Source: Rummeliibacillus pycnus (GTDB lineage Bacteria > Bacillota > Bacilli > Bacillales_A > Planococcaceae). From it: DNA of 64,000 bases. A model generated the notes under the pieces. It worked only from the letters and a program-made list of their open reading frames with translations, did not search any database and was not told where the DNA came from. Position 1 is the stretch's first letter, and every line of letters begins with the position of its first letter. The stretch is taken from the NCBI RefSeq assembly GCF_002884495.1, contig NZ_KZ614145.1, positions 2,370,423 through 2,434,422 on the forward strand, written 5' to 3'. The translations under genes were made by a program, and so were the position numbers. Positions 43,588 to 54,728 of this stretch are shown one piece after another.

Positions 43588-45165
43588 TTAGTTATACATT
43601 TGAATAAGTGAACCGCTGATCCAAACTTTTTTTGTTGTGCCTGGTTTGTAGATTTGGTACCAAGTGGTTTTGTTTTTATCTTTCTTTGTTACGTATTTGT
43701 TGTTTTTTGTGACAAATTTGATGGGCATGTTTTTGTTGACGGATGCTACTTTTGTATATTTTGTATCCGCTCCGTTCCTTAGGTTTGCTGTGTCGCTAGT
43801 GAAGCCTAGGTTTGAAACGGCGATTTGGTCGCTACGAACCCATGCTTGTTTGCCACTATACTGGATACGATACCAGCGAACTGTTTTGCCGCTTTCGTTT
43901 TTGAAGTCACGGACATCCGTATGATATGCCTTTAATGTGATGGCCTTACCTTTTTGATAGATACCATATCGAGCTGAGTAGATATATGGGAGGCTGTATA
44001 CGATTGCTCCTGATGAAACATCGACTTTTGCCGTAATGCTTGATGGCATGATCCGGTATTGCTCTGGTTGAGTTTTGGTTTCTGGAATGACGTTATTGTA
44101 CTCTTTAGGTGCTTGGAATACCTTTGTACTTGCTACCTTGTCATTGTAATATGAGCTATCGTAAGGTTTGATTTGAGCCATCAAATTAGCAATTTTCTCA
44201 CTCCACCCTTTGTCTGTTGCATATTTTACGTTCATACCTAGCAGTGTTGGACCGTTATAATAGGGACCTGTTGTTGTTAAGTAATCACGATAAATTTTGT
44301 AGGCATAGGCAGTTAAACCATCTTTTCCTGTTGGAAAATATTTTGCACAGGTGAGTGCGCATGTATCATATGCTTGATAGCCAAAGTAGTTATTTTTGTA
44401 CAGTGAAATGGTGGAACTTCCCCAACCTGTTTCTAAGATAGAATGTGCGAACATAAATTGTGCATTTATGCCTGCTTCTTTTTGTAATGTGATAAATGTT
44501 GGCGCTAATTTGTAAAGAACATTGTTTGGTAATTTCCCTTTGCTCAATAGGAAGGCACGCATTTCATCTACTGTAATGTTAGATGTTTTTCTAAGGTTGA
44601 GGGCAATGTATGGGTTGGTTTCTACATTTGCTGATGAAATCCAAACCGTTTTACCATTTAGTGTTCCTTGATACCATTTCGCTGTACCAATCTTTTCGGT
44701 ACGTGTGATTTTAAATGCTTTGGCACGATCATCACTTAGCGTAAAGACTTTGTTTTTGGTGCCACCCCAAGGCATATTGAAGGCTTGTCCTGACCCCGCT
44801 ATGTATACAGTAGATTTTGTTGTATTTAGCAGTGTACGTGTGTTGCGTTTTAAGTCAGTTGATTCTACCCACCCAATTTCTTTGGAGCCTTGGAATAATT
44901 GATAGTAGGTTTTCTTATCGATTGTCGTTTTATTTTTGACGTAAAAGGATCTGCCTGTGTAGGTGGTATTGGCTAATTGGAAGTCTTTTTTGTTATCAGG
45001 GCTTTTGTAGATTTTGTCGGTTTTCGATTTGATGTAGGCCAGTTCATTGACCTCTTTTTTGACGAAAGATTCCGATTCTTTCGCAGAGGCTTGTCCGTGT
45101 GAGATGAAGACCGTTGATAATAGTATTGTGAGTATCATGCCGATTATTTTAAGTGTCCTGTTCAT
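43588..45165 (-). CDS. GW-repeat N-acetylglucosaminidase autolysin (GH73), small
   Basis: 525 residues with signal peptide to about residue 28. Two GW/SH3-like modules (about 40-110, ending IGWVESTDL; 115-190, ending TVWISSANV) precede a GH73 domain (about 195-345) with AHSILETGWGSSTISLYKNN and YFGYQAYD. A C-terminal SH3 region ends KVWISGSLIQMYN. It is a shortened paralog of the protein at 35457, with two rather than six N-terminal modules. Expected to act on peptidoglycan glycans at the wall, tethered by teichoic acids. Confidence 0.87.
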   Translation of the reverse strand: MNRTLKIIGMILTILLSTVFISHGQASAKESESFVKKEVNELAYIKSKTDKIYKSPDNKKDFQLANTTYTGRSFYVKNKTTIDKKTYYQLFQGSKEIGWVESTDLKRNTRTLLNTTKSTVYIAGSGQAFNMPWGGTKNKVFTLSDDRAKAFKITRTEKIGTAKWYQGTLNGKTVWISSANVETNPYIALNLRKTSNITVDEMRAFLLSKGKLPNNVLYKLAPTFITLQKEAGINAQFMFAHSILETGWGSSTISLYKNNYFGYQAYDTCALTCAKYFPTGKDGLTAYAYKIYRDYLTTTGPYYNGPTLLGMNVKYATDKGWSEKIANLMAQIKPYDSSYYNDKVASTKVFQAPKEYNNVIPETKTQPEQYRIMPSSITAKVDVSSGAIVYSLPYIYSARYGIYQKGKAITLKAYHTDVRDFKNESGKTVRWYRIQYSGKQAWVRSDQIAVSNLGFTSDTANLRNGADTKYTKVASVNKNMPIKFVTKNNKYVTKKDKNKTTWYQIYKPGTTKKVWISGSLIQMYN

Positions 45166-45318
45166 TGTGCTCTCCTTTCAGTGGATTTGTTATATATGGT
45201 TATTGTAACCGAAATTGGTAGTGATTTAAACATGAGATAGGATTTTATATTGGAAATTGTCGAGGGGAGGGGGGAGACGTGAATTCTGTTGTTTTGGAAT
45301 GACTTAAATTATTCTAAA

Positions 45319-45412
45319 CGCGGATTCAATTCTTTTTTTCGCGGATTGAAACCCTGATATCGCGGATATTTCATTGTTTTTCGCGGACTATGGTCTCTAT
45401 TTCGCGGATATT
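45319..45412. repeat. Phased array A5 (CGCGGA core, exact 21-bp step)
   Basis: CGCGGA words begin at 45319, 45340, 45361, 45382 and 45403, every step exactly 21 bp, although the spacers are unrelated. The core word differs from A1-A4 but the phase is the same. It lies upstream of the small autolysin gene. Confidence 0.9.
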
Positions 45413-45483
45413 AATGAATGGGTTTGTTTTTCATTTTTCATAGATATATGATGAAATCTTGGCTATTCTTTTTCTTATCCCAA

Positions 45484-45514
45484 CCAAAAAAACAGCCTCA
45501 ATTCTGAGGCTGTT
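45484..45514 (-). terminator. Terminator of the tagG-tagH-glycosyltransferase cluster
   Basis: AACAGCCTCA/TGAGGCTGTT with TTTTTTT on the minus strand. Confidence 0.9.
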
Positions 45515-45523
45515 TGCATGTTA

Positions 45524-47071
45524 CTATAACAATGGTTTTTGGCGATCTTCTGCAATGGTTTGTTCGATTAGGTCACGCCATTTATTGTAGTAGCTTTCTG
45601 GTGTGTATGATGCTTCGATTAGGTTGAAGGCGTTGTTGCCCATTTGTTTGGCGTCTTCTGGTTTTTCTAACAGTTGTTTGATGCGGTCTGCAAGTGCTTC
45701 GATGTCACCATCTGGGACTAGATAGCCGGTTTCGCCATCTTTGATAATTTGGGCTGGGCCATAGTTGATCTCGTAGCTTACAACTGGTGTACGGTTGGCA
45801 AATGATTCAAGCATAACAAGGCTGAATCCTTCTGCTTTTGAGGTGACAAGTGAGACCATTGATTTGGCAAAAACTTCATCAGTACGATTTGTATAGCCTT
45901 TTAGTTTGACGCTGTGCTGTACTTTTAGCTTTTTGATTAATTTCTTTAGATTGTCTTCCTCATCGCCTGCTCCATAGATTTCAAGTTTGGCACCTGGGAC
46001 ATCTCGGGCTACTTCAAGGAATGCCTCGATCGCGTGGTCGATGCGTTTGTCTTTGGCGTAACGTGCTACAAGTGAAACAAGTAGCGGATCTTTTTCTACT
46101 TTGGCTACTGGTAGTTCGACACAGTTTGGAATGACGTGGATATTGCCGCGATTGCCGATTTCTTTGTGTAAGTCAAGTTGTTGCTGTTCAGTAAGCACAA
46201 CTACAGGGAAGCCTTTTGGAATAATGTCCAAAATCGGTTGGACTGCTTCGCGATACGGACTACCAAGTGTATAAGGTTCTTCAAAATGATTGGAGTGTAG
46301 CATATAAATTTTGTATGCTAAATCATCGTCCATTTCGATGACACGTTCTGCTGTCGCTGCTCCATCTACGATCACGACTGGTTTCACTACTTCGGTGCGA
46401 CATAGTTCTTCAAGCCAATACGTATGGAATTCTTTACGATTCGCAAAGTCTTCTACTTTTTTGTATGCTGGATCAAATAAATAGATACGCTGTTGTTTAC
46501 CTGTTTGATAGTTAAACCACATCGTTAAGAAGCAGAAGCCATCTGGTGTGAAGTAGCGTTCTTGGTTCTTTTTGTTGTTGGCTGGGTGATACAGTGTTTC
46601 GCGAATTTTAAAGCCATCTTTGTGAAATTCTTCACGGCGGATTCGCACACGGTTTTCATCAAAATAATCGATGAATTTTAGAATACCGTCATCATCCCAT
46701 TGTTTATATTTAATATAAGTACCATTCATAAAATAGCGAGCAAAATAGCCCCCATCTTGAACCCAATAGTCACCTTCGAATTTTTTTATATTTTGTTCAT
46801 AACGTTCTTTTTGTGAATTTGATACATCTTTTTCAGCAAACTTTTCACGATAGTAATCATAGACATTTATGATTTCAACATCTTTACCTAGTTGTCCTGT
46901 TGCACGTAGTTCTGATGCGATTTCAGGGTAGTCCATTTTAAAGTCCATTGTGAGCAGGACAGAACGGTAATCATTATTTGAAAATAGTGCAGAGCGGTGA
47001 AGCATGACTTTGTTGACGCCACCTTTTTCAACGTCCATATCCCATGCTGTCATATATATTGTTCTTTTCAT
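45524..47071 (-). CDS. TagE/TarM-like teichoic acid glycosyltransferase (GT4)
   Basis: 515 residues from the ATG at 47071 (MKRTIYMTAWDMDVEKGGVN; AAAGGA upstream); a frame start at 47137 is not supported. The N-terminal Rossmann half contains the inserted beta region typical of TagE/TarM enzymes (about 100-220, YFMNGTYIKYKQWDDDG, GFCFLTMWFNYQTGKQQRIY). The C-terminal half has the GT-B signature: SLVARYAKDKRIDHAIEAF, KLKGYTNRTDEVFAKS, TSKAEGFSLVMLESFA (the E-x7-E motif). It should add sugars to poly(glycerol or ribitol phosphate). It sits just downstream of tagGH. Confidence 0.85.
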   Translation of the reverse strand: MKRTIYMTAWDMDVEKGGVNKVMLHRSALFSNNDYRSVLLTMDFKMDYPEIASELRATGQLGKDVEIINVYDYYREKFAEKDVSNSQKERYEQNIKKFEGDYWVQDGGYFARYFMNGTYIKYKQWDDDGILKFIDYFDENRVRIRREEFHKDGFKIRETLYHPANNKKNQERYFTPDGFCFLTMWFNYQTGKQQRIYLFDPAYKKVEDFANRKEFHTYWLEELCRTEVVKPVVIVDGAATAERVIEMDDDLAYKIYMLHSNHFEEPYTLGSPYREAVQPILDIIPKGFPVVVLTEQQQLDLHKEIGNRGNIHVIPNCVELPVAKVEKDPLLVSLVARYAKDKRIDHAIEAFLEVARDVPGAKLEIYGAGDEEDNLKKLIKKLKVQHSVKLKGYTNRTDEVFAKSMVSLVTSKAEGFSLVMLESFANRTPVVSYEINYGPAQIIKDGETGYLVPDGDIEALADRIKQLLEKPEDAKQMGNNAFNLIEASYTPESYYNKWRDLIEQTIAEDRQKPLL

Positions 47072-47113
47072 TAGAAAGTCACATCCTTTTACGATATGTA
47101 AGAAAAAAGAGTG

Positions 47114-47146
47114 AATCACGGATTGAAATAGGTTCAATCCGTGATT
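47114..47146 (-). terminator. Hairpin between tagH and the glycosyltransferase
   Basis: AATCACGGATTGAA/TTCAATCCGTGATT, a perfect 14-bp stem with a 5-nt loop. The T run starts about 5 nt after it on the minus strand, so it may attenuate rather than fully stop read-through. Confidence 0.65.
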
Positions 47147-47183
47147 TTGAAGAAGAAATTAAAGTACTTTTTTATTCTTCCAT

Positions 47184-48820
<1,637 letters not shown>

Positions 48821-49222
48821 TTCGATTTTTTCCTCAATTTCATATATTGAATTTGTTTTAACTAGTAGTATTTTGTTTACTCATAAGTATCGTTAAATTG
48901 GTAATTTCCAATAACTTTCTCGAGCTGTACAGAAGCATGAATATAAGTGAAAAATGCATCCACATCCCATTCAATTATTCATTATTTGAAGTATGAAAAT
49001 CCACATATAACATTACTTGATATCAATAGAAAAACACTTCACATAGTATAACATATTAATGAAAAATATTCCGTCCGTGCAATAGGCATTTTTATGAAAG
49101 AGTAATTGTAAATATCCGAACAGAAATCATTTTAATAGCAGACAGATTTACTTCATAATAACTTATCAAAATAAACATTTTCAAACTAGTTACTGTAACC
49201 ATAAAGTAAACTCTTTATAAAT

Positions 49223-49275
49223 AAAAGCACCCTTCAAAGTAGACGTTTCAACTGTCCACTCTAAGGGCACTTTTA
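49223..49275 (-). terminator. Terminator of the phosphonate operon
   Basis: AAAAGTGCCCTTA pairs with TGAAGGGTGCTTTT; the inner arms AGTGGAC/GTCTACT add to the stem. Confidence 0.85.
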
Positions 49276-49292
49276 GATGAGATTATGTTTCC

Positions 49293-50099
49293 TTATTGAA
49301 TATTCGCTTGCATTTGTTTTTCTTCTATCTGATCAATTAAAGGAAGCAAATCTGCCATCGTATCAATGGTATAACTTGCCCCGTTTTCTAAGAAGGTTGC
49401 ACGAACTTTTTTGATGATTTCATTCTTTTGTTCATTACTTAATGATAGAAATTCTTCTTGGGTTAGTCCCATTTCAGAGCTTCCAATAATCACACCTACA
49501 GCTGGAATCCCTGCGTTTACTGCTTCTTTCATATCTGATACTGTATCCCCTACTTTAATAGCAGCTGTTACAGAAGATACATTTAATGCTTCTAGATTGT
49601 GGAAAATCATATATGGATATGGACGCCCATAGTTGTTTGTATCATCAGGTGTAACTAAATAATCTGGTGTATAGCCTTTTAGCTTAGCGTGTTTTGTGAC
49701 AACTTCCATCATGGAGGCAGTGTAACCAGTTGTTGAGCCAATTTTAATGCCTTTCTCTTTTAAATGAGCAATTGTTTCAATCACTGTTGGAATCGGATCT
49801 GTATAAGTTGCTAATGTAGCCATTAGCTCTTCTTCAAATTGAGCGTAAAGTGTATTTACATCTTCTTCGTTTGAAGGGCGATTATATCGATTTTGCCATT
49901 CCTCTTGAATTCTAGACATCTCTAGCATTGTACGGATATGATCAATTTTCAACATGCCCATCGGTTTTCGTGCTTCTTCAATCGATACATCAATACCAGC
50001 TGTTTTGAAAATATTCACAAACACATTGACTGGAGCAAAGCAGCCAAAATCTACTGTTGTTCCTGCCCAATCTAAAATTACCGCTTCAATTTTCGCCAT
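49293..50099 (-). CDS. phnX: Phosphonoacetaldehyde hydrolase (phosphonatase)
   Basis: 268 residues of the HAD superfamily. The nucleophile motif DWAGTTVD is at residue 9, the Schiff-base lysine lies in RKPMGMLKIDHIR near residue 50, and the later motifs are GSTTGYTASMM and KVGDTVSDMKEAVNAG. It cleaves the C-P bond of phosphonoacetaldehyde to acetaldehyde and phosphate. Its ATG overlaps the phnW stop (TAATG), so translation is coupled. Confidence 0.95.
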   Translation of the reverse strand: MAKIEAVILDWAGTTVDFGCFAPVNVFVNIFKTAGIDVSIEEARKPMGMLKIDHIRTMLEMSRIQEEWQNRYNRPSNEEDVNTLYAQFEEELMATLATYTDPIPTVIETIAHLKEKGIKIGSTTGYTASMMEVVTKHAKLKGYTPDYLVTPDDTNNYGRPYPYMIFHNLEALNVSSVTAAIKVGDTVSDMKEAVNAGIPAVGVIIGSSEMGLTQEEFLSLSNEQKNEIIKKVRATFLENGASYTIDTMADLLPLIDQIEEKQMQANIQ

Positions 50100-51187
50100 T
50101 ATACATTCACTCCCATATATTGATCGATTGCATCACATAATACGCTTAAATCCTCTATTGAAACATCGCCGATATTCCCGATACGGAAAGTATCAACATC
50201 CGTTAGTTTTCCTGGATATAGTACGAATCCTGTTTTTTTCATATTTTCATAGAAATCTTGGAAGTTAAATTCAGCATTTGGAAACAAGAATGTTGAGATA
50301 ATTGGCGATTGTTTCGCTTCATCAATATAAGCATGCATGTTCACTTTCGCTAAACGTTGACGTATATAAGCATTGTTTGCAGCATATCGTGCAGTTCGTG
50401 CTTTGACGCCACCTTCTTCGGCAAGTTCTTTCAGAGCTTCTGCAAATGCTGCTACAACATGGGTTGGCGATGTAAAACGCCATTTGCCATCCACATCAAT
50501 CACGCGCCATTGATCATATAAGTCTAATGAAACACTTCTCGCAGTACCTTTTGTGTCTAAAAGTTTTTCCTTGTTGGCAATGACAAATCCAAAACCTGGT
50601 ACACCTTGGATACATTTGTTTGCACTACTTATTAAGTAGTCAATTTGTAATTCTTCAATGTTCATCTCAACGCCACCAAAGCTACTCATTGCATCTACGA
50701 TAAATGTTGCGTTATATTTTTTCGCAATATTGCCAATCTCTGCAATAGGATTCAAAATGCCTGTTGTTGTTTCGCAATGTACGATTGCTATATGCGTGAA
50801 ATTTTGGTCTTTTAGTAACTCTTCTACATGTTGAAGAGTTGGATACTCATTGTATGGTACGTTGTAAACTTCATGCTGTAGACCTATTATTTTCGCCATT
50901 TGTGCCATACGCTCACCGTAAGCACCATTTGCAATAATGAGTAGCATGTCCTCGTCAGCAACTACTGATGTTAAAACAGATTCTACGACAAAACTTCCAC
51001 TTCCTTGCATCAAAACTGCTGTGTATTTATCTTCTGTTGTGCCTGCAATTCGAACTAATTCTTTACGAATTTGTTGTGTAATCGACTTATATTCATCATC
51101 CCACGTACAACGATCTTCTAACATTTGTTTCTTGACTGCATCAGTAGTTGTTAATGGTCCGGGTGTTAATAGTTTATAGCGATTCAT
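50099..51187 (-). CDS. phnW: 2-aminoethylphosphonate:pyruvate aminotransferase
   Basis: 362 residues, a PLP-dependent class V aminotransferase. N-terminal LLTPGPLTTTDAVKKQML, PLP region DAMSSFGGVEMN (Asp near 169), and lysine in SSANKCIQGVPGFGFVIAN near residue 192. It converts 2-aminoethylphosphonate and pyruvate to phosphonoacetaldehyde and alanine, the substrate of PhnX. Confidence 0.95.
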   Translation of the reverse strand: MNRYKLLTPGPLTTTDAVKKQMLEDRCTWDDEYKSITQQIRKELVRIAGTTEDKYTAVLMQGSGSFVVESVLTSVVADEDMLLIIANGAYGERMAQMAKIIGLQHEVYNVPYNEYPTLQHVEELLKDQNFTHIAIVHCETTTGILNPIAEIGNIAKKYNATFIVDAMSSFGGVEMNIEELQIDYLISSANKCIQGVPGFGFVIANKEKLLDTKGTARSVSLDLYDQWRVIDVDGKWRFTSPTHVVAAFAEALKELAEEGGVKARTARYAANNAYIRQRLAKVNMHAYIDEAKQSPIISTFLFPNAEFNFQDFYENMKKTGFVLYPGKLTDVDTFRIGNIGDVSIEDLSVLCDAIDQYMGVNV

Positions 51188-51199
51188 TGTATTCTCTCC

Positions 51200-52186
51200 T
51201 TATTGGGCACTTTTGAAAAATGCTTGATGTTGTTCTAGTAAATCAACAGTTAATGGTGTTTCCCATTTTGTTGCGTGTTTTGGTTCATGCTCCTTTGCTA
51301 CTGTTTCACCTTTATAGAGAGCAACAGGATATTGTTTTAATAGGGCTGGTCTTGCTTTATCTGCAATGACTTTTGCAATTTTCATCGCTAATTTTTGTTT
51401 GTCGCCACCTTTATTGACTACTGCTACAGATTCAGTTAATGAGAAATTTCCTTCTGTCGGATCGATATATTGAATGGGTTGACCTTCTACTTTTGCATTT
51501 ACAGCTTGTGCACGTAAGCCAAACCCTACTGCTACTTCACCTGTTTGAACTTTCTTGATCGGACCAGAACCTGAACTTTCAAGATGTGGACCAACATTTG
51601 CTAAAAGGTTATGCAATACTTCTTTCCCTTTTTCTTCTCCATATTGATGAAGAATAGCTTGGATTAATAACCAGCCTGTTGAAGAATCCATAATGTTTGG
51701 AATAGATACTAAGTCTTTATATTCAGGTTTCGTTAAATCAACGATAGACGTTGGTGTATCTAGTTTCTTTTGCTTTAACACTTCTGTATTGACGAAGATA
51801 GCACCCATATTCCCTAAAATCGGTAATGCATAAGAGGGTTGGGAATCAATTGCCTCCTTTGAACCTTTAATATCTGTAAACATATTGTTTTTCTTTTGAG
51901 CACTATCGATGAAATAAGAAGCCATTGTTACAACATCTGCTTCTATCTTATTTCCTTCAGCAATCATTTTGCCTCCAAGTTCAGAAGTCCCCATCGATTG
52001 AATGATATATTTGCCTGATAAGCCTTCATCCTTTAATGCTTGTTCCATGGCTGTGATCGCTTCTTCATCCGCATTGGAATAGATGATCACCTTATCATTC
52101 TCTGATGCTTTCCCACTACAAGCTGTTAACACGAGCACAATACTACAAATGAGTAATAGCCAAACTGAATTTTTTATTTTTTTCAT
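51200..52186 (-). CDS. phnS: 2-aminoethylphosphonate ABC transporter, substrate-binding lipoprotein
   Basis: 328 residues with a lipoprotein signal (LVLTACSG; Cys near residue 23). The fold is like iron(III)/phosphonate-type family 1 binding proteins (IIYSNADEEAITAMEQALKD, ELGGKMIAEG). Its start overlaps the permease stop by ATGA, and it is followed by phnW after 12 nt, so the substrate is inferred to be 2-aminoethylphosphonate. Confidence 0.85.
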   Translation of the reverse strand: MKKIKNSVWLLLICSIVLVLTACSGKASENDKVIIYSNADEEAITAMEQALKDEGLSGKYIIQSMGTSELGGKMIAEGNKIEADVVTMASYFIDSAQKKNNMFTDIKGSKEAIDSQPSYALPILGNMGAIFVNTEVLKQKKLDTPTSIVDLTKPEYKDLVSIPNIMDSSTGWLLIQAILHQYGEEKGKEVLHNLLANVGPHLESSGSGPIKKVQTGEVAVGFGLRAQAVNAKVEGQPIQYIDPTEGNFSLTESVAVVNKGGDKQKLAMKIAKVIADKARPALLKQYPVALYKGETVAKEHEPKHATKWETPLTVDLLEQHQAFFKSAQ

Positions 52187-53811
52187 TTTGCGTTCTCCTT
52201 TTTCTTCTGTTTATATAGCCAAAATTCACAAATTAGTTTGATCAATACATTTGTTGCTAGAATGAAAATCGATAAGATAAAGATGTCATTAAACTTATTA
52301 AAATGTTGTAACTCTTTAATCTTTGCAGAAACTAATAATGTTTCAGTTGATACTAAGAAGATTATCCCGCTTACAGTGACCATCGCATTAATGAAAAAGT
52401 AACTAAACATTTCAAGAATGGTTGATTTTACATTTGGGATGATAACTCGGTATACGGTTTGGAACCAAGAATCATGTAATAATTCGCCGATCACCTCCCA
52501 ATTTGAATCCATCTTTTGAAGCGCATTCTTTGCCATTAAATAGGGTGTTGTGAAGAAGTGAATAATATTGCAAATGATGATAATCATAAAGGTGCCCTTT
52601 AAGGAACTATTATTGAAGAGAAATAAATAGCTTAGACCAAGTACCATTCCTGGAATGGTATTTGTCATCATGGCAATGAAATCAAATGATCTGTGCCCTT
52701 TTACAGTTGTTCGAGCACTTAATAGGGCACTTGTGAAAGCAACGACTACGCCAACAATTGCTGTAAATAGCGCTACAAAAATCGAATGCCAATAAACAGT
52801 CGTTAATTCATCCATTTGTATAAACCGTTTCAAGAAATCCAGTGTAAATGTTAAGTTAAATGGGTAGGCAACAGTAAAAGGTGCTACAAACATAATGGCA
52901 AAGATTCCAAGCACAACAATTGCCACAATCGAGGCTACAGTACCAAATGTTACATCTCTCCACCTATTCATCGTAAGTTCAGTTGTAGAAATGGTGGTTT
53001 GCTGAAAATTCAACTTTTCCAATGCTCCAAGTAATACCACACTAACAATTGCTGGGATAAGCATTAAAACGGAAATCACTGCTCCCTGCTGGAAGTTTGG
53101 TATGGAACCAAGCATTGTTTGATATAGCGTTGTAGCAATCACTTCATATGTCCCACCTATCGAGGCAGGAATCCCAAAGTCTGTAAAGCTAAGGACAAAG
53201 GTTAATACAAATGCTCCACCTATTGCCCCAAGCATAGGTCTAAAAATGGTATGGTAAAACTTGCGTATAAATCGATCACCCATTAAATCCGATACGAGTA
53301 AAAATCTCTTATCAACATAATAGAAAGCATTTTGAATCAAAATAAATGCCGCTGGTAACGTGTATAATATGTAACCAACTAATAATCCATTAAATCCATA
53401 TATCGCAAAAAGTGGTTTTCCAATCAGTTTTGTTAATAACCCTTGATTGCCAAATACATAAATTAGTACAAATCCATATGTAATCGTAGGTAAAAACATG
53501 GGAAGTGTAATGCCAAACTGTATGAATTTCTTCGCAGGTTTTGCGACATTCGTCATTTCAATAGAATAAGCGAGAAAAAAGGCTATACCTGTTGTGACAA
53601 GTGCTGATACGGATGAAACCTTTAAACTGTTCCACATCGCCATCATAATTTCACTCGATGTAAATGCCTCTAGATAAGGGCTTATACTAAACACGCGATC
53701 CGTATAAAGTGATTGCCAAATTGTCATCAGCATAGGCGCTACAAGAAATAGGATAAAGAACAAGATGAGTGGCACAAATGCTATTTTCATCGCTCTTTTT
53801 GTACTATGCAT
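52183..53811 (-). CDS. 2-aminoethylphosphonate ABC transporter, fused two-domain permease
   Basis: 542 residues from the ATG at 53811 (GGTGA 5 nt upstream); a start at 53823 is less well placed. About twelve membrane segments form two BPD_transp_1 units, so PhnU- and PhnV-like halves are fused in one chain. EAA-like loops are visible near residues 180-215 (VSDLMGDRFIRKFYHTIFRP) and 455-475 (VIGELLHDSWFQTVYRVIIP). The N-terminus overlaps the ATPase gene. Confidence 0.85.
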   Translation of the reverse strand: MHSTKRAMKIAFVPLILFFILFLVAPMLMTIWQSLYTDRVFSISPYLEAFTSSEIMMAMWNSLKVSSVSALVTTGIAFFLAYSIEMTNVAKPAKKFIQFGITLPMFLPTITYGFVLIYVFGNQGLLTKLIGKPLFAIYGFNGLLVGYILYTLPAAFILIQNAFYYVDKRFLLVSDLMGDRFIRKFYHTIFRPMLGAIGGAFVLTFVLSFTDFGIPASIGGTYEVIATTLYQTMLGSIPNFQQGAVISVLMLIPAIVSVVLLGALEKLNFQQTTISTTELTMNRWRDVTFGTVASIVAIVVLGIFAIMFVAPFTVAYPFNLTFTLDFLKRFIQMDELTTVYWHSIFVALFTAIVGVVVAFTSALLSARTTVKGHRSFDFIAMMTNTIPGMVLGLSYLFLFNNSSLKGTFMIIIICNIIHFFTTPYLMAKNALQKMDSNWEVIGELLHDSWFQTVYRVIIPNVKSTILEMFSYFFINAMVTVSGIIFLVSTETLLVSAKIKELQHFNKFNDIFILSIFILATNVLIKLICEFWLYKQKKKENAK

Positions 53812-54556
53812 AAGCTTCACCAAATAATCTAAAGATATTTTGTCGCTTTACTTGTAATTGCTTCAAAATAAAATTCTCAACAAACAGATCTTGTGGTTTT
53901 GATACGATTTCTTCTGGCGTTCCAAACTGTGCAATTTGAGCATCATTAATAATGACCACTTTGTCTGACATCGTAAGTGCTTCTTCTGGATCATGTGTAA
54001 CAATAATGGTCGTTAAGTTAAATTCTTTCGCAATTGATTTTATTCGCTCTTTGATGGATTCTTTAATCACACCATCAAGTGCGCTTAGTGGTTCATCCAT
54101 TAAGAGAATTTTTGGTTTCATGATGAGGGTTCTAGCGATTGATACACGTTGTTTTTGCCCTCCGGATAATTCATGAATTTTTTTATCTAAATGAGGACCC
54201 AGCTCTAAAAAATCGATATATTTTTGAATTTCTTCTCTAGACATTTTTTCTTTTTTGTTTTTAAATCCATAAGTAATGTTGTCATATGCATTTAAATGAG
54301 GGAAAAGTGCAAAATCTTGAAAAACAATATTAAAATCTCGATTTTTCATTGGCACATTACTTATGTCTTGGTTATTAAATAGTATTTGTCCCTCTGAAAT
54401 AGGTGTCAGTCCTAAAATCATATTTAGTAGGGTAGTTTTGCCACTTCCACTTGGGCCAAGTAGTGAAATAATTTCTCCTTGCTGAAATGTCAAATTCACG
54501 TTTTCAAGAATGACTTTATTTTTATAGCGTTTGCTTACATTTTTTAATTGAAGCAA
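53804..54556 (-). CDS. phnT: 2-aminoethylphosphonate ABC transporter, ATP-binding protein
   Basis: About 250 residues. Walker A GPSGSGKTT, signature LSGGQKQRVSIAR, Walker B ILLMDEPLSALD, switch TIIVTHDPEEA. The start is a TTG at 54556 (8 nt after GGGAGG); a GTG at 54565 lies inside the ribosome binding site. It is the first gene of the operon phnT-permease-phnS-phnW-phnX, and every junction in the operon is tight or overlapping. Confidence 0.85.
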   Translation of the reverse strand: MLQLKNVSKRYKNKVILENVNLTFQQGEIISLLGPSGSGKTTLLNMILGLTPISEGQILFNNQDISNVPMKNRDFNIVFQDFALFPHLNAYDNITYGFKNKKEKMSREEIQKYIDFLELGPHLDKKIHELSGGQKQRVSIARTLIMKPKILLMDEPLSALDGVIKESIKERIKSIAKEFNLTTIIVTHDPEEALTMSDKVVIINDAQIAQFGTPEEIVSKPQDLFVENFILKQLQVKRQNIFRLFGEAYA

Positions 54557-54584
54557 ATCACTCACCTCCCGTTTTCTTACATTT

Positions 54585-54720
54585 AGTATAAAAAAGGAAT
54601 GTAAAGAGAGTAATTATGCTTTGTAAATGTTGAGTAAATGTTGATATAATCATGACAAACTTTTAACTAAGTTATATATAATCATTTTAGAAACTAAAAA
54701 CTGAAAACTAAGAAGAACAG
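54585..54720. promoter_or_regulatory. Divergent control region phnT / DeoR regulator
   Basis: On the plus strand TATAAT lies at 54645-54650 with TTGTAA 18 bp upstream. Two adjacent 11-bp direct repeats, GTAAATGTTGA at 54623-54633 and 54634-54644, fill the space just before this -10 and are candidate binding sites for the regulator. On the minus strand TTACTC, 17 bp, TATACT is a candidate phnT promoter. Confidence 0.5.
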
Positions 54721-54728
54721 GTGATAAA

